A DNA stretch of 43,692 nt from Clostridium sp. (GTDB lineage: Bacteria > Bacillota > Clostridia > Acetivibrionales > Acetivibrionaceae), in NCBI GenBank assembly GCA_012517995.1, contig JAAYTS010000147.1, positions 1 through 43,692 on the forward strand. The letters are read 5' to 3'. The notes beneath the pieces are model-generated. The model was not told the origin of the DNA. It did not search any database and was given only the letters and a program-made list of their open reading frames with translations. Shown one piece after another: positions 25,975 to 35,378 of the stretch (its first letter is position 1; each line of letters begins with the position of its first letter). Position numbers and translations under genes: made by a program.

Positions 25975-26070
25975 ATTGTGTTAAAATGCTATGGTGGCCG
26001 CACGATACAGGTTTTTAAAAAGCAGAGATGAACTGCTACCTTTTATCGGCGAGACTGGAGGATAGGGAGG
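25975..26070 (+). ncRNA. Ribosomal protein L21 leader
   Basis: The segment between rng and rplU contains GGTGGCCGCACGAT, ACAGGTTTTTAAAAAGCAGA, a CAGAG...CTGCT stem and ATCGGCGAGACTGGAGG directly before the rplU ribosome binding site. This matches the layout of the Firmicutes L21 leader, a structured RNA thought to mediate autoregulation of the rplU operon. Boundaries are approximate; identification is by pattern from memory. Confidence 0.7.
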
Positions 26071-26077
26071 TGTTTTT

Positions 26078-26389
26078 ATGTATGCTATAATAGAAAATGG
26101 CGGAAAGCAGTATAAAGTTCAAGAAGGAGATGTGCTTTTTTTAGATAGACTATCTGGAGAAGAAGGAACATCTGTGACTTTCGACAAAGTACTTGCAGTT
26201 TCAGATGGGGACAAAACCAATTTTGGAGTTCCATTTGTAAAGAATGCAACAGTTACTGGTCAAATACTGGCGCATGGCAAAGACAAAAAAATAATTGTTT
26301 TTAAATTTAAAGCTAAAAAAGGCTATAAAAGAAAGCAAGGGCACAGACAGCCGCATACAAAAGTGAAAATTGAAAAAATTAATGCATAG
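26078..26389 (+). CDS. rplU: 50S ribosomal protein L21
   Basis: The 103-residue protein starts [18 protein letters not shown] and ends with [27 protein letters not shown], both diagnostic for bL21, which binds 23S rRNA in the large subunit. GGGAGGTG precedes the ATG. It is the first gene of the rplU-prp-rpmA operon and is probably controlled by the leader upstream. Confidence 0.98.
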   Translation: MYAIIENGGKQYKVQEGDVLFLDRLSGEEGTSVTFDKVLAVSDGDKTNFGVPFVKNATVTGQILAHGKDKKIIVFKFKAKKGYKRKQGHRQPHTKVKIEKINA

Positions 26390-26398
26390 GTTTAGAGA

Positions 26399-26728
26399 AT
26401 GATTAAAATCAATGTAGTAAGAGATAATAAGAACAATATCCAAAAATTTACCGTGAAAGGTCATGCTGGCTTTTCAGAATATGGAAGTGATATTGTCTGT
26501 GCTGCAATATCTGCAATAGCATGTACTGCAGTAGGTGCCATGAAGAACATGGTGGGAACATGTGATTATGAAGAAAAAGACGGTTATATGGAATGTATAG
26601 TTCCACAAAACATCTCTTACGAAAAGAGGAAAATTGCCAATATTATTTTAGAAACTGTAGTGTTAGGATTTAAACAAGTAGAATTTTCATATAGGAAATA
26701 TGTATCGGTATCAGAGAAGGAGGTGTAG
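26399..26728 (+). CDS. prp: Ribosomal-processing cysteine protease Prp
   Basis: The 109-residue protein has the Prp active site GHAGFSEYGSDIVCAAISAI with His22 and Cys34, the same residue numbers as in Staphylococcus aureus Prp. Prp removes the N-terminal extension of L27, encoded by the next gene, before or during ribosome assembly. It lies between rplU and rpmA, the conserved order where L27 carries the extension. The start follows the L21 stop by nine bases, with TTTAGAGA as a weak ribosome binding site, suggesting translation coupling. Confidence 0.95.
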   Translation: MIKINVVRDNKNNIQKFTVKGHAGFSEYGSDIVCAAISAIACTAVGAMKNMVGTCDYEEKDGYMECIVPQNISYEKRKIANIILETVVLGFKQVEFSYRKYVSVSEKEV

Positions 26729-26731
26729 CCG

Positions 26732-27013
26732 ATGATGATTAAAGTTAATTTACAATTGTTTGCCCAGAAAAAAGGGGTAGGTAGCTCAAAAAACGGACGT
26801 GACAGTGAGTCAAAAAGACTTGGAGTAAAAAGAGGGGATGGACAGTTGGTTAAAGCTGGTAATATATTGGTAAGACAGCGAGGAACAAAAATTCATCCAG
26901 GCGATAATGTTGGCAGAGGTAGTGATGATACACTTTTTGCACTTACTGATGGAAGAGTTAAATTTTCTAGACTAGGCAAAAAGAGAAAACAAGTAAGTAT
27001 TATTCCAGCATAA
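26732..27013 (+). CDS. rpmA: 50S ribosomal protein L27 (with cleavable N-terminal extension)
   Basis: A bL27 protein of 93 residues: [26 protein letters not shown] and [24 protein letters not shown] are diagnostic. The N terminus is [15 protein letters not shown], so an extension ending in LQLF precedes the Ala that becomes the mature N terminus after cleavage by Prp. AGGAGG lies upstream of the tandem ATGs. A terminator follows and closes the operon. Confidence 0.97.
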   Translation: MMIKVNLQLFAQKKGVGSSKNGRDSESKRLGVKRGDGQLVKAGNILVRQRGTKIHPGDNVGRGSDDTLFALTDGRVKFSRLGKKRKQVSIIPA

Positions 27014-27023
27014 TAGAAATTAA

Positions 27024-27047
27024 AAATCTCGGTGTCAACCGAGATTT
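27024..27047 (+). terminator. Intrinsic terminator after rpmA
   Basis: AAATCTCGGT (27024-27033), loop GTCA, ACCGAGATTT (27038-27047), then AATTTTTTAT. The stem starts 10 bases after the L27 stop. Confidence 0.9.
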
Positions 27048-27117
27048 AATTTTTTATATTTGAGAAATACTATAGTAAGTTACCATTAATAAAGTTTTAT
27101 AGCTGATATGGAGTTGA

Positions 27118-28395
<1,278 letters not shown>

Positions 28396-28417
28396 ACCCA
28401 AAAAGGAAGTGTTTTTT

Positions 28418-28705
28418 GTGTTAACTGGAAAGCAGAGAAGTTATTTAAAAAGTTTAGCCAATGGAATTGAACCCATATTCCAAGTAGGAAAGGGCAGCAT
28501 TAATGATAATATGATAAAACAGTTTAATGATGCATTAGAAGCAAGAGAACTAATTAAAATAAATGTTTTGAAAAATTCTCCAGGGGGAGCCCGTGAAATT
28601 TGTGAAGAAGTTGCTAAAAGAACAAACTCAGAAATTGTACAAGTTATAGGAAACAAATTTGTTTTATATAAAGAGTCAAGGGAAAATAAAGTTATACAAA
28701 TCTGA
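28418..28705 (+). CDS. yhbY: YhbY family RNA-binding protein (CRM domain)
   Basis: A 95-residue CRM-domain protein: LTGKQRSYLKSLANGIEPIFQVGKGSINDN and the NSPGGAREICEEVAKRTNSEIVQVIGNKFVLYK block are typical. YhbY binds pre-50S particles. The GTG at 28418 is chosen because GGAAGTG lies just before it and the length then fits the family; an ATG at 28373 lies inside obgE. It is co-transcribed with obgE and converges with the DUF4364 gene, leaving 12 bases between stops. Confidence 0.92.
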   Translation: MLTGKQRSYLKSLANGIEPIFQVGKGSINDNMIKQFNDALEARELIKINVLKNSPGGAREICEEVAKRTNSEIVQVIGNKFVLYKESRENKVIQI

Positions 28706-28717
28706 CTAAGTGTTTTG

Positions 28718-29254
28718 TTAATCACGGGGCTTTATAAGGCTCTCTATTATTTCACTGTATATTGTCTGGGAGTGCTTTTGCCAGTTTTTGCAGATGTCCC
28801 TGGCATCGCTTTTTGTTCCCACTGATATTTTTAAATCAATAAGGCTGAAAGTATCTTCCCGGATTTGGCAGGTTACAGTAAACTCACTTTCGCTTTCAGG
28901 GGTGAAATCTGCTTTAATTAATGTTTCATTGCGTATATTTTTACGTATTTTTTTTATATAATCATCAATAATTAGCATTACACCTTTAGGTATGTGATTT
29001 ATAAAATACTCCAAAGTTTGTTTGCCAGAAGGTGTAATGGAGTAATATATTTTGTTATCTGTAGTTGTAGAAGATATATATTTAAGATTGCACAATTCAT
29101 CTAGAAATTGCTGAAATATAAAGTAGTTCATAAGTTTGTTTTCCATAACTATTTTGGTAAGTTGAAGATTGCTTACAGGCATATTTAATTTATCGACTAT
29201 ATAAAGAAGAATGAGTTTGTTTTCAGCAAGCTCCCTGTTGTTAGTTATAGCCAT
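28718..29254 (-). CDS. DUF4364 family protein
   Basis: A 178-residue protein of the clostridial DUF4364 family. The N-terminal half resembles a winged-helix regulator: NNRELAENKLILLYIVDKLNMPVSNLQLTKIV, then NYFIFQQFLDELCNLKYI and ITPSGKQTLEYF, which look like PadR/MarR-type helices. The C-terminal half is a beta-rich domain of unknown role. The start at 29254 is set by GGAAGGAGTG; the frame is open 14 residues further without a site. It is divergent from the iron-sulfur protein at 29458. A DNA-binding role is likely but not shown. Confidence 0.85.
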   Translation of the reverse strand: MAITNNRELAENKLILLYIVDKLNMPVSNLQLTKIVMENKLMNYFIFQQFLDELCNLKYISSTTTDNKIYYSITPSGKQTLEYFINHIPKGVMLIIDDYIKKIRKNIRNETLIKADFTPESESEFTVTCQIREDTFSLIDLKISVGTKSDARDICKNWQKHSQTIYSEIIESLIKPRD

Positions 29255-29457
29255 AAATGCGCACTCCTTCCAGTTTGGCAAAATATGCATTTGCAATAAT
29301 TATTTTTAAGCCATAAGCTTAAATTAGTATAATGTGTATTATAACATATTTCCTATTATTTTTTTATGAATTTTATGTGAAAATGGAAATATCAATTTAA
29401 ATATGTTATTATGTTTTTAGATTAATTTATGTCGGATAATCAAAGAGGTGGTGCTTT

Positions 29458-30141
29458 TTGGAGTTTCACCAGGAACTTAGCAGCAAGTTAATAGAGTGGG
29501 GAGCAAGTTTTGTAGGTTTTTCAAATGTGGAAAAAAGTCTTTCCGGCAGTTTAAAAGAGTTAAAATACGCCATTACAATTGGTGTAAGGTTGTCGGATTT
29601 TATAATAGATGAGATAGAAGATAAACCCACATACACATATTTTCATCATTACAGGACGGTGAACACACTAATTGACCAAATAACCCTTAGAGGTCAGCTT
29701 TTGATACAGGATAAGGGATATAAAGCTTTGGGGGTACCTGCATCACAGACTGTTAATGATGTAGAAGATGCATATTCAGGGATTTTTCCTCATAAAACTG
29801 CTGCAGTAATGGCAGGCTTAGGTTGGATTGGTAAAAGCGGGCTTTTTATAAGTGACAAGTATGGTCCAAGGGTCAGGTTGGGTACTATTTTGACAGATAT
29901 GAATGTACCAGCTGTAAATAACATACAAAAACCTGGCTGTGGTTCTTGCAAAGAGTGTGTGGTAAACTGTCCAGCTATGGCTATTACCGGTGCTTTGTGG
30001 GAAGAAGGATGTGAAAGAAGTTTGATTATTGATGCTAAAGCATGCAGTGATTATATGAAGGAAAAATTTAAACATATTGGAAGAGGTTCTGTATGCGGAA
30101 TATGTATTAAAGTTTGTCCTAAAGGTTTAAATTTCATTTGA
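29458..30141 (+). CDS. Short QueG-like 4Fe-4S double cluster-binding protein
   Basis: A 227-residue relative of epoxyqueuosine reductase QueG. It keeps the GLGWIGKSGLFISDKYGPRVRLGTILTD block of the cobalamin-binding reductase core and a cluster region with Cys161, Cys164, Cys167, Cys171 (CGSCKECVVNCP) and CGICIKVCP near 213-220. QueG is usually about 350 residues with C-terminal HEAT-like repeats, absent here, and the N-terminal part is also short. It is thus more like the small QueG homologues of anaerobes with unknown substrates than a proven queuosine enzyme. The start is a TTG with AGAGGTGG upstream. Confidence 0.85.
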   Translation: MEFHQELSSKLIEWGASFVGFSNVEKSLSGSLKELKYAITIGVRLSDFIIDEIEDKPTYTYFHHYRTVNTLIDQITLRGQLLIQDKGYKALGVPASQTVNDVEDAYSGIFPHKTAAVMAGLGWIGKSGLFISDKYGPRVRLGTILTDMNVPAVNNIQKPGCGSCKECVVNCPAMAITGALWEEGCERSLIIDAKACSDYMKEKFKHIGRGSVCGICIKVCPKGLNFI

Positions 30142-30242
30142 ATTATAATGGGTATATAGATATAATTATTTTTATAATACTTCTATATAAATTTATTTAA
30201 AAAAATTTTTAAATTTACTACAAAAGATAAGGAGAAATGGAA

Positions 30243-31385
30243 ATGCTTGTATTATCTAAAACAAAAAAAATATTAATAATATTACTTAGTGTATTATTGC
30301 TGATAACCTTTTCAGGATGTGCAGGGGAAAAAACTGGAGATAATGACAAAGCCGGAGGGGATATTGTATCTGAAGGTGATGTAAATTTGCCAGGTGAAAA
30401 CAATGAAAATACTATAGAACCAACAGTAGAGCCCACACCAGAACCAACACCAACACCAATTAACTTTGAGGAGGTTAAGCCTAACGAAGCAGGAAAAATT
30501 ATGATTGTAATGTTTCATAATTTTGTAGAAACATTTACACCTACAACCTATGATAATGGAGAATATACTACCACATTTGAAGAATTTGAAAAGCTTCTTC
30601 ATGAACTTTACGAAATGGATTATAGATTAATTAGTATGAATGACTATTTAAATAATAATATTTCAGTTCCGGCAGGTTGTATACCAATGGTTTTTACTTT
30701 TGATGATGGCACTAGCGGTCAATTTAATCTGGTAGAAGAAAATGGGCAGCTTGTGGCAAATAAAAAATCTGCAGTGGGTATAATTGAAGAATTTAACAAA
30801 ACTTATCCGGATTTCGGGGTGGAGGGAACTTTTTACTTGAACTTAGGAAATAATACCTTTCAAGGAGAAGGTACCTTAGAGGAGAGACTTCAATATTTAG
30901 TTGACAGAGGATTTGAAATAGGTAATCATACTTATACACATGCAAATTTAAAAAATTTAAAAACTGCTGCCGAAATACAAGAACAAATTGGTAAAAACCA
31001 AAAAGAAGTGTTTCAACTGGTTTCTGACTATAAAATGACAAGTTTCTCACTGCCTTTTGGGATATGGCCAGAACAAGATTTAAGGCAATATGTGTATGGC
31101 GGAACTTATGATGGTATTGAATATGAGAATAAGGGAATATTAGAAGTAGGATGGTCCCCAGCTCTTTCACCTGTTAGCAAAAACCTTGATCTTTCTTCCA
31201 TTCAGAGGGTGAGAGCATCAGGCATTAATCCAGTTGATGCAGACTTGGCATGGTGGTTGAAAAATCTTTCCAGGGAAGAACAGTATGTAAGTGATGGAAA
31301 TGCTAATACTGTGGCAGTACCTGAAAGTTTGGTGGAAAATGTAGATTTAGATAAACTTGATGGTAAAGAGCTTATAACATATTAA
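30243..31385 (+). CDS. Lipid-anchored polysaccharide deacetylase (NodB domain)
   Basis: About 380 residues. The signal peptide ends in a lipobox (TFSGC), followed by a Pro/Glu/Thr linker (EPTVEPTPEPTPTP) and a carbohydrate-esterase-4 domain. FTFDDG supplies Asp154 and Asp155, and NHTYTH supplies His229 and His233, the usual metal ligands and base, so it should be active, probably on peptidoglycan or another wall glycan. About 70 residues separate the two motifs, longer than usual. The ATG at 30243 is eight bases after GGAG; an ATG at 30237 is too close to it. It is probably transcribed alone. Confidence 0.9.
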   Translation: MLVLSKTKKILIILLSVLLLITFSGCAGEKTGDNDKAGGDIVSEGDVNLPGENNENTIEPTVEPTPEPTPTPINFEEVKPNEAGKIMIVMFHNFVETFTPTTYDNGEYTTTFEEFEKLLHELYEMDYRLISMNDYLNNNISVPAGCIPMVFTFDDGTSGQFNLVEENGQLVANKKSAVGIIEEFNKTYPDFGVEGTFYLNLGNNTFQGEGTLEERLQYLVDRGFEIGNHTYTHANLKNLKTAAEIQEQIGKNQKEVFQLVSDYKMTSFSLPFGIWPEQDLRQYVYGGTYDGIEYENKGILEVGWSPALSPVSKNLDLSSIQRVRASGINPVDADLAWWLKNLSREEQYVSDGNANTVAVPESLVENVDLDKLDGKELITY

Positions 31386-31455
31386 AACTTCAAAATATCC
31401 CAAAAAGGATGTTCTTATTCTAAAGTTGGGATGCATTTAATAAATTTTCTTGTAT

Positions 31456-31484
31456 TTGCATTAAAAGAGAAAATGTATTATAAT
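31456..31484 (+). promoter_or_regulatory. Strong sigma-A-type promoter upstream of structured leader
   Basis: TTGCAT (31456-31461) and TATAAT (31479-31484) are separated by exactly 17 bases. Transcription would start near 31491, about 335 bases before the next start codon, so the transcript must have a long untranslated leader or be a separate small RNA. Confidence 0.75.
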
Positions 31485-31489
31485 CATAA

Positions 31490-31800
31490 TTAGACACTTC
31501 TTTAATAGGTGGGTTTACTTCTACCTGCTTTATTAAAGATACACCTTTTTTAAAATATAGGTTTTTAAAATATCATAAAGCATATAATGCATATAATGCA
31601 TATTAGTTATGCCTATAGTGAATCTGTTGTAGGTTTGGTATTCTGTTACAATTTGATAGAGGCATGCTGATTATTGTGGGGAGATATTCTACAATACACA
31701 GATCTTTAAAATAAGAAGCCTTTTTCATCGTTTATAGAGAAGGGAAAAGTTTATTAGGTGGAATGATTACACATTCTGCCTTAAACATATTTAAAATAAT
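31490..31800 (+). ncRNA. Candidate structured RNA or long 5' leader
   Basis: No gene is found from 31386 to 31825. Downstream of a good promoter several stems can be drawn. Stem 1: TCTTTAATA (31499-31507) with TATTAAAGA (31531-31539), enclosing AGGTGG/CTACCT. Stem 2: ATCTGT plus TGTAG (31622-31632) with CTACA and ACAGAT (31689-31703, 4-base bulge), enclosing ACAAT/ATTGT. Stem 3: CTTTTTC with GGAAAAG (about 31720-31749). Stem 4: GTTTA plus AGGTGGAATG (31749-31765, 2-base bulge) with CATTCTGCCT plus TAAAC (31772-31786), including two G-U pairs. I could not match it to a known riboswitch or to 6S RNA with confidence. No folding program or comparison was run. Confidence 0.4.
31581..31603 (+). repeat. 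9-bp tandem repeat in leader
   Basis: CATATAATG occurs twice in tandem (31581-31598), followed by a partial third copy (CATAT). It lies between the first and second stems of the candidate structured RNA. Each copy contains TATAAT but no -35 is seen. Confidence 0.7.
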
Positions 31801-31825
31801 ATTATAGTAGGGAGAGTGTTTTTTA

Positions 31826-32161
31826 ATGGCTAAAGCTGATTCTAATAAAACTTCTGTAGAAAGAAAGAGGAAAGTTCAAACAGATGAAGATGTTAAGAGA
31901 AAAGCTGTAAAGCTGGTTGTTTCTCATATGAAAAAGAAGGTAGCCAAAGAATTTCTTGGTTCACAACATATTAATGAATGGATTGAAGAAATGGAAGAGC
32001 TATTAAAAAAACCAGAATTCGAATTTGTTGAATATGTTCAGATGAGAAAAAAATTAAATGATGTTATTGAGAGAATTCTTGAGGAGGAAATGAGGTTTAA
32101 ATTGAGGGATTCTTGGTATAGTTTAGGAAGAGCATTAGATAAGAAAGCTAAACAGCATTAA
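31826..32161 (+). CDS. Small charged helical protein, unknown
   Basis: A 111-residue, very hydrophilic, mostly helical protein rich in Lys and Glu, with no cysteine and no membrane segment. The N terminus (MAKADSNKTSVERKRKVQ) is basic and looks disordered; residues 20-110 could form two or three long helices. GTAGGGAGAG precedes the ATG. It follows the structured leader and precedes the small gene at 32293. I do not recognise a family. The composition is compatible with nucleic-acid binding, but nothing proves it. Confidence 0.65.
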   Translation: MAKADSNKTSVERKRKVQTDEDVKRKAVKLVVSHMKKKVAKEFLGSQHINEWIEEMEELLKKPEFEFVEYVQMRKKLNDVIERILEEEMRFKLRDSWYSLGRALDKKAKQH

Positions 32162-32228
32162 TTAATAATTCCAAAGTTTTTATTTTAAGTATCTTAAAAT
32201 AAACCTTCTAAATGCCATGTGGAAAATA

Positions 32229-32258
32229 TTGTACAATACATGGGAAATGATATATGAT
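32229..32258 (+). promoter_or_regulatory. Possible promoter for the 53-residue gene
   Basis: TTGTAC (32229-32234) and TATGAT are separated by about 18 bases. The match is moderate, and TTGTACAA is also a palindrome. Confidence 0.3.
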
Positions 32259-32292
32259 AGTTTTAATAACAATATATTGTGAGGTAATGGTC

Positions 32293-32454
32293 ATGGTATT
32301 GGAAAGAAGGTTTTCGGGTTCGTACAACAAACTTATGAAAATGATAAAAAGGGATTTACTCAAAAACTTTGGAGAAAAAGGAATTCAAATTTCAAGTGTT
32401 AATGTGGTATTGGGAAAAAACAAATTAAAATTAAAAATGTCCATGAGACAGTGA
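32293..32454 (+). CDS. Small basic protein, unknown
   Basis: A 53-residue protein beginning MVLERRFSGSYNKLMKMIKRD and ending LKLKMSMRQ. It is very basic, has no cysteine and no membrane segment. The ATG at 32293 has GAGG eight bases upstream; an ATG at 32287 is an alternative. It ends just before a strong terminator, which supports it being a real, final gene of a transcript. Family not recognised. Confidence 0.5.
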   Translation: MVLERRFSGSYNKLMKMIKRDLLKNFGEKGIQISSVNVVLGKNKLKLKMSMRQ

Positions 32455-32458
32455 CAAC

Positions 32459-32491
32459 ATTTAAGGGAAGCTTTTAAGGCTTCCCTTAAAT
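32459..32491 (+). terminator. Intrinsic terminator before ruvC
   Basis: A 13-bp stem, ATTTAAGGGAAGC (32459-32471) and GCTTCCCTTAAAT (32479-32491), loop of 7. A T-rich run (eight T) follows at about 32503. It starts a few bases after the 53-residue gene. Confidence 0.75.
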
Positions 32492-32587
32492 ATTTGTTAA
32501 AATTTTTTTTCGATACTTTTTTCCTTTACTCGTACAAATACATTCTTAAGTATGTTAGAATATATTTTAGTTTTAGTATAACTTATT

Positions 32588-32616
32588 TTGATTGCTATTT
32601 CACGTTAAGGTATAAT
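32588..32616 (+). promoter_or_regulatory. Promoter for ruvCAB
   Basis: TTGATT (32588-32593) and TATAAT (32611-32616) are separated by 17 bases. The ruvC start lies 26 bases downstream of the -10. No LexA/SOS box (GAAC-N4-GTTC type) was seen next to it. Confidence 0.6.
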
Positions 32617-32641
32617 TATATAACAGGAGATGAAAATTTAA

Positions 32642-33130
32642 ATGGTGATAATGGGAATTGACCCTGGAATTGCAATAGTGGGATACGGGATTGTAAACTA
32701 TACAGGCAATAAATTTGTACCAATAGATTATGGTGCTATTAAAACTTGTAGTTCTATGGAACTTTCCCAAAGACTATTGTGTATTTTTAATGGGTTGGAG
32801 GAAATTATTGAAAAATATGCACCAGATGCTATTTCTATAGAGGAACTTTTTTTTAATAAAAATATAAAGACAGCTTTAACAGTTGGACAGGGTAGGGGAG
32901 TTGCGGTACTTGCAGCAGCCAGATCAAATGTAGAAGTGTTTGAATACACTCCCCTTCAGGTAAAGCAGTCGGTAGTGGGGTATGGAAGAGCAGAAAAATC
33001 ACAGGTACAGCAGATGATAAAAATAATTTTGAATCTTGAAAAAATACCCAAACCCGATGATGTAGCAGATGCTTTGGCAGTGGCTGTTTGTCATGGAAAT
33101 TCCCATAAGGTGACAAGTTTAATGCGATAA
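32642..33130 (+). CDS. ruvC: Crossover junction endodeoxyribonuclease RuvC
   Basis: The 162-residue RuvC resolves Holliday junctions by paired nicks. [18 protein letters not shown] holds Asp7, [10 protein letters not shown] holds the catalytic Glu, and [14 protein letters not shown] the last two Asp residues. The [12 protein letters not shown] block is also conserved. GGAG lies 11 bases before the ATG, slightly long. It heads the ruvCAB operon. Confidence 0.97.
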   Translation: MVIMGIDPGIAIVGYGIVNYTGNKFVPIDYGAIKTCSSMELSQRLLCIFNGLEEIIEKYAPDAISIEELFFNKNIKTALTVGQGRGVAVLAAARSNVEVFEYTPLQVKQSVVGYGRAEKSQVQQMIKIILNLEKIPKPDDVADALAVAVCHGNSHKVTSLMR

Positions 33131-33165
33131 AAGATATTTTTAAATATTTTGATTGGAGGATTTTA

Positions 33166-33774
33166 ATGTACGCATATATAAGAGGGAAGCTTGAGTACAA
33201 ATATAATGATTGTGTAGTTATAGAAGCAAATGGTGTAGGGTATGAAATTATTACTTCCTTATCAACTATTGAAAAATTAGGTTCTATAGGGGAAGAAGTG
33301 AAGGTTTATACTACTCTTTATGTAAGAGAAGATGTTATGGCGCTATATGGATTTAGTACACGGGAAGAATTGAAGATGTTTGAGCTGCTAAGAACGGTAT
33401 CGGGGATTGGTCCAAAAGTGGCTGTTTCTGTACTGTCTTCAATTTCCCCGTCAAATTTTGCACTTGCCGTAATTACAGATGATATAAAAACACTTACAAA
33501 GGTTCAAGGAGTAGGCAAAAAAACCGCTCAAAGAATGATATTAGAATTAAAAGACAAAATAAAAAAAGAACAGTTAACCTCTTTGGCTGTAGATCAAAGT
33601 GAAATTAGTGATATGGATGGGAAAAGCTCAAAGAGAACTGAAGCTGTTAATGCTTTAATGGTATTGGGGTATACAGCCAGCGAAGCTGAAAAGGCAGTTT
33701 TAGCAGCTTATTCTGAAGATGCAGACTTAGAATTAATTATAAAAGATGCATTAAAAAGCCTAGTGATAAAATAA
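33166..33774 (+). CDS. ruvA: Holliday junction branch migration protein RuvA
   Basis: A 202-residue RuvA, which binds the junction as a tetramer and loads RuvB. The N-terminal OB fold begins MYAYIRGKLEYKYNDCVVIEANGVGYEI. Two helix-hairpin-helix motifs follow (LLRTVSGIGPKVAVSVLSS and LTKVQGVGKKTAQRMILELKDK). Domain III, which contacts RuvB, is at about 155-202 (AVNALMVLGYTASEAEKAV). GGAGG precedes the start. Confidence 0.97.
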   Translation: MYAYIRGKLEYKYNDCVVIEANGVGYEIITSLSTIEKLGSIGEEVKVYTTLYVREDVMALYGFSTREELKMFELLRTVSGIGPKVAVSVLSSISPSNFALAVITDDIKTLTKVQGVGKKTAQRMILELKDKIKKEQLTSLAVDQSEISDMDGKSSKRTEAVNALMVLGYTASEAEKAVLAAYSEDADLELIIKDALKSLVIK

Positions 33775-33830
33775 AGCAAAGTGGAATAAGTGGAGTTTAG
33801 AACAAGATAAGTTTGGAGGTAGAAATTAAT

Positions 33831-34823
33831 ATGGAGGACAGGCTTGTTGGTTGTAAATTAAATGCAGAAGATGTTGAAGAGGTAAATCTCAGACCCCGAA
33901 GGCTTAATGAGTATATAGGTCAGACAAAGGTAAAAGAAAATCTTATAGTATTTATAGAGGCTGCCAAAAGGAGAAAAGAGGCATTGGACCATGTACTTTT
34001 ATATGGGCCGCCAGGTCTTGGGAAAACAACTCTTGCAAGTATAATTGCCTCTGAACTTGGTGTTAATATACGTATTACTTCAGGACCTGCTATTGAAAGA
34101 CCCGGAGATTTGGCAGCTATACTTACCAACTTAGGTGATTATGATGTTTTGTTTATTGATGAAATTCATAGACTAAATAGAAGTGTAGAGGAGATATTAT
34201 ATCCTGCCATGGAAGATTATGCTCTTGACATAATTATTGGAAAAGGACCTAGTGCCCGTTCTATAAGGCTTGATCTTCCTAAATTCACTTTAATAGGTGC
34301 AACTACAAGGGCAGGAATGCTTACATCTCCTTTGCGTGATAGATTTGGAGTAATGAACAGGCTTGATATGTATAATGAAAAAGAACTTGATTTAATAGTT
34401 AAAAGGTCTTCAAGTATTTTAAATGTGGGAATTGATGAAGAAGCTTCTTATGAAATAGCAAAGCGCTCAAGGGGAACTCCTAGAATTGCAAACAGAATTT
34501 TAAAAAGGGTTAGGGATTTTGCCCAGGTAAAGGGAGATGGATTTATTACAAAGGAAATTGCCCAAACCAGTCTTGAAGCTTTAGGGGTAGACCCAATAGG
34601 CTTAGATGAAGTGGATAGAAATCTACTAATGAGCATAATAGATAAGTTTGCAGGAGGACCTGTAGGGCTTGATACTTTAGCAGCAACCATAGGGGAAGAG
34701 GCGGAAACTATAGAAGATGTTTATGAACCTTTTCTTATGCAAAAAGGATTTATAAACAAAACACCAAGGGGAAGAATAGCCACAAAATTAGCCTATGAGC
34801 ATTTTGGATTAGAGTATGAGTAA
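33831..34823 (+). CDS. ruvB: Holliday junction branch migration helicase RuvB
   Basis: The AAA+ motor of the RuvAB branch-migration complex, about 330 residues. It has [19 protein letters not shown] at the N terminus, Walker [13 protein letters not shown], Walker [10 protein letters not shown], sensor 1 GATTRAGML, the arginine finger in SPLRDRFG and the winged-helix C terminus with [22 protein letters not shown] lies 11 bases before the ATG at 33831; the frame is open to 33813. Last gene of the ruvCAB operon; no terminator was clear after it. Confidence 0.97.
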   Translation: MEDRLVGCKLNAEDVEEVNLRPRRLNEYIGQTKVKENLIVFIEAAKRRKEALDHVLLYGPPGLGKTTLASIIASELGVNIRITSGPAIERPGDLAAILTNLGDYDVLFIDEIHRLNRSVEEILYPAMEDYALDIIIGKGPSARSIRLDLPKFTLIGATTRAGMLTSPLRDRFGVMNRLDMYNEKELDLIVKRSSSILNVGIDEEASYEIAKRSRGTPRIANRILKRVRDFAQVKGDGFITKEIAQTSLEALGVDPIGLDEVDRNLLMSIIDKFAGGPVGLDTLAATIGEEAETIEDVYEPFLMQKGFINKTPRGRIATKLAYEHFGLEYE

Positions 34824-35378
34824 TTTTATTAGTATTTTTTAATTTATGCCAAATTAAATAGTTGATGTATAATTGTCAAAAAGGATAAGTATAATGTTAT
34901 TGGGAAATATTTTTAAAATTTTAAAAACTGTGTTTTTAACTGGAATCCTACAGAAGGCAGGGGTTAGAGAAATAACCATATAAATATTTTAAAAAAAACA
35001 AAAAAAAATTTATAAAAACCCTAGATTTTTTATATAATAATATATATTATATATGTAGACATAAATTTTTTCCTTAACATAAACATACAATACACAATGT
35101 TTTTATACCAAATACAAATGATAAACAACATGCTTCTTGTGTTTAATTTTTATGCTAATTTTTGTTCTTTTTTAAATTAGAAAATGATGATATAATAATG
35201 GTAAACATATAATTTTCATACATAGAAAAATGTAACGGTATCACATGGATAATTAATACAAAATTATTGATTTTTTTTCATAATTGTGTTATTGTATAAT
35301 TAAGATTAAGATTAATATTAATATTAGAAGTAAACGATGTAGAGTGTAGTTTATTATGTGTAAGGGAGTTAATGATGT
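34824..35378. other. 555-base AT-rich intergenic stretch
   Basis: No credible gene was found here on either strand. The stretch is very AT-rich, with runs of A and a TATAATAATATATATTATATA tract near 35035. Two possible -10 elements are TGATATAAT (35188-35196, extended -10) and TATAAT (35295-35300), both without good -35 partners. One of them probably drives the pilM-like gene. Confidence 0.6.
35301..35324 (+). repeat. Degenerate 6-bp tandem repeat upstream of pilM-like gene
   Basis: TAAGAT twice followed by TAATAT twice, directly after a TATAAT (35295-35300). If that -10 is used the repeats form the very start of the transcript. Confidence 0.6.

Noticed and set aside
31490-31720. 6S RNA as the identity of the structured region
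   Set aside because: Some short stretches (such as a GCATGCT and a GAAGCCT) recalled 6S RNA, but I could not build the long closing stem and central bubble, so I did not name it.
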